Shown here one piece after another: positions 62,912 through 64,000 of a stretch of DNA of 64,000 nucleotides. The position numbers were made by a program, and so were the translations under genes. The notes under the pieces are model-generated. The model ran no database searches and was not told the origin of the DNA. It saw nothing but the letters and a program-made list of their open reading frames with translations. The stretch covers positions 108,652-172,651 of the forward strand of contig NZ_QTTN01000011.1 of the NCBI RefSeq assembly GCF_003386535.1. Direction: 5' to 3'. The number at the start of each line of letters is the position of its first letter. The stretch's first letter is position 1. The DNA is from Paenibacillus taihuensis (lineage in GTDB: Bacteria > Bacillota > Bacilli > Paenibacillales > Paenibacillaceae).

Positions 62912-63388
62912 ATGAGGACATTGAGAATACTGATGAAACTGAAGACATTAAGGATATTGTTTGCAGCCGTGCTTGTTATCATGTCACTAAGCTCATGCTC
63001 ATCCTCGAATCAGGACCAGCCTGTGCCGGAACAGGATCAGCCCTATCTGATCGTGGATCGACAAGATCCACTTCATAATCTGTCTAACGGAGAGTTCGAG
63101 CGGACAATCAAGGATATCACGGCGATCCAAGGCATTATCGATCGATTGGATGCGCTGCCCGCTTTTCCGAAGGACATCGTGCACTGTCCACTCGATAACG
63201 GCGTCAACTACGAGCTGCAATTCAAGAACATCTATCAGGATCGCGGCGTAACCATTACAGCTACTGGATGCCAGCAGGTGAAAATAGACGGCGAAGAATA
63301 CTGGGCGATGGAACCACGGGGAAAAGGTTTTCGAGCATTTATTATGGGGGTACTGGGGATGACGGAGCAGCAGTATAGCGGGATGTAA
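62912..63388 (+). CDS. Lipoprotein, unknown function
   Basis: 158 residues from ATG 62912, ten bases after GGAGG. Basic start MRTLRILMKLK, hydrophobic ILFAAVLVIM and lipobox LSSC (Cys near 28). The mature part is a soluble domain with HLSNGEFERTIKD-like helix, VHCPLDNGVNYELQF and RGVTITATGCQQV, containing two Cys that could pair. It resembles small unclassified Paenibacillus lipoproteins. No partner gene nearby. Confidence 0.75.
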   Translation: MRTLRILMKLKTLRILFAAVLVIMSLSSCSSSNQDQPVPEQDQPYLIVDRQDPLHNLSNGEFERTIKDITAIQGIIDRLDALPAFPKDIVHCPLDNGVNYELQFKNIYQDRGVTITATGCQQVKIDGEEYWAMEPRGKGFRAFIMGVLGMTEQQYSGM

Positions 63389-63490
63389 GGGAACGGACTG
63401 CCGTTTCCTGCAAACAATAGCCTGGTCCTCACAGACTACTGAGAAAATCCCGCGGCTCGATTGAGAGCCTCAATCTAACTTACTTGCGTT

Positions 63491-63670
63491 TCTTATAATG
63501 GATTAATCCACTATAGAAAGGCTTTAAGAGCCTATTTCGAGGTCTATAATGGATAAATCCACTCATTATTGATCAAAACAGCCCTTTTCTGCTCGTTTTG
63601 CCGAAAATAGGTGGATTTATCCAACGTAGATGAACAAAACAGCATTTTCAAACGAAAATGAGTGGATTTA
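63491..63670. repeat. Cluster of dispersed TGGATAAATCCA repeat units
   Basis: One full unit lies at 63543-63630: TCTATAATGGATAAATCCA at the left and GTGGATTTATCCAACGTAGA at the right, with ends that are inverted copies of each other. A shorter piece precedes it (63491-63520, with the palindrome TGGATTAATCCA) and a partial one follows (63652-63670). The same layout is found at 30614-30689. The gap 63389-63799 otherwise holds only the insertion-sequence end. Confidence 0.7.
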
Positions 63671-63728
63671 GAGTCAATTTCATAATGAATAACCCCTTGG
63701 AATTAAAGGCTTTTTAGCATGCAAAAAA

Positions 63729-63798
63729 GGAGTGCCTCCCCAATTTCTCGAAGTTATGGTTACCACACCAAATAACTGAGAAAAGAAAGGAGCACTCC
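63729..63798 (+). mobile_element. Left end region of an insertion sequence
   Basis: AAAAAAGGAGTGCCTCCCC (GGAGTGC at 63729-63735) is mirrored by GCACTCC at 63792-63798, just before the transposase start. The exact terminal repeat cannot be set because the right end is outside the window. Confidence 0.5.
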
Positions 63799-63799
63799 T

Positions 63800-64000
63800 A
63801 TGTACTCTATTCAACAAGAAGAGCTGTTTTCCTTCGAGGATTTAATGGAATTTGAGGCAGAAGCAAAATATACAGCTATTTTATCCCATTTGCCGATTGG
63901 GACCATCCTACACGCGATCAGTGGTTCTCCTCAGCGCGGGCGTCCGGAATCGATCAATACGCGGGCCATGATCTACTCACTCCTTATTGCAAAAATCGAA
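63800..64000 (+). CDS. Transposase, N-terminal part (runs off window)
   Basis: 67 codons visible from ATG 63800, seven bases after AAGGAG. The N-terminus YSIQQEELFSFEDLMEF followed by LSHLPIGTILHAI and GRPESINTRAMIYSLL matches, from memory, DDE transposases of Paenibacillus insertion sequences. The catalytic part is beyond the edge, so the IS family is not assigned. Confidence 0.75.
   Translation, partial: MYSIQQEELFSFEDLMEFEAEAKYTAILSHLPIGTILHAISGSPQRGRPESINTRAMIYSLLIAKIE

Noticed and set aside
63491..63670. Short repeats near the right edge as a CRISPR array
   Set aside because: Units are irregular in spacing, partly inverted and also present at 30614; no direct repeat-spacer pattern.

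Overview
The window looks like chromosomal DNA of a spore-forming Firmicute of the Paenibacillus/Cohnella type. The evidence is moderately high GC with strong AGGAGG-type ribosome binding sites, carbohydrate ABC transporters of the LplB/LplC type, an SLH-domain protein, an ecsAB pair, a YdjO cold-inducible protein, and CgeB- and CotSA-like spore-surface glycosyltransferases. Almost every gene from 0 to 53.9 kb is on the minus strand, so operons read right to left. No tRNA, rRNA or CRISPR array was seen.

0-8.3 kb is one tightly packed, overlapping minus-strand operon: a Gfo/Idh oxidoreductase, a zinc alcohol dehydrogenase, a VOC protein, a DUF1537 sugar-acid kinase, a ketopantoate-reductase-like dehydrogenase, a metallo-hydrolase, an FAH-family hydrolase and an apionate-lactonase-like protein cut by the left edge. 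It reads as a pathway for a sugar acid, plausibly a branched one of the D-apionate type. Around 8.4-8.7 kb lie the remains of a GH42 beta-galactosidase and a strong bidirectional terminator. A leucyl aminopeptidase follows.

10.2-18.95 kb holds a sugar ABC system (LplB, lipoprotein, LplC) with a PHP-domain protein, a LacI regulator and a PfkB kinase, plus a separate aldo/keto reductase and sugar isomerase pair. Both transcription units carry the same LacI-type operator (consensus TGGTAWCGNTACCA). 19.0-27.4 kb is a myo-inositol catabolic operon, iolD-E-C-A-G-B, ending in its own LacI regulator. It is preceded by two copies of a different palindrome (GATTAAGCGCTTAATC type).

27.5-53.5 kb is the most unusual part. 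It contains two CgeB-like proteins, four small proteins, three GT2-type glycosyltransferases (one internally deleted), a degenerate GT2-like protein, a GT-D-fold protein, an RmlA/SpsI-like nucleotidyltransferase, a CotSA-like GT4, and an 1867-residue protein built of about 150 decapeptide repeats with no signal peptide. Several of the enzymes and one small protein share an Arg/Lys-rich N-terminal tail followed by an aromatic-x-x-Gly ladder. A sigma-K-like promoter precedes the giant repeat gene. I infer a mother-cell system that builds and glycosylates a filamentous spore-surface protein. Embedded in it are a secreted 2293-residue multidomain protein and a copper-amine-oxidase-N domain protein with visibly lower GC and a leader that looks like an attenuator.

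53.6-64 kb is ordinary: a small membrane protein, phosphatidylserine decarboxylase, an AraC regulator divergent from an aminotransferase, ecsAB, an SLH protein, a phytanoyl-CoA dioxygenase divergent from an AraC regulator, a lipoprotein, copies of a dispersed TGGATAAATCCA repeat, and the left end of an insertion sequence cut by the right edge.
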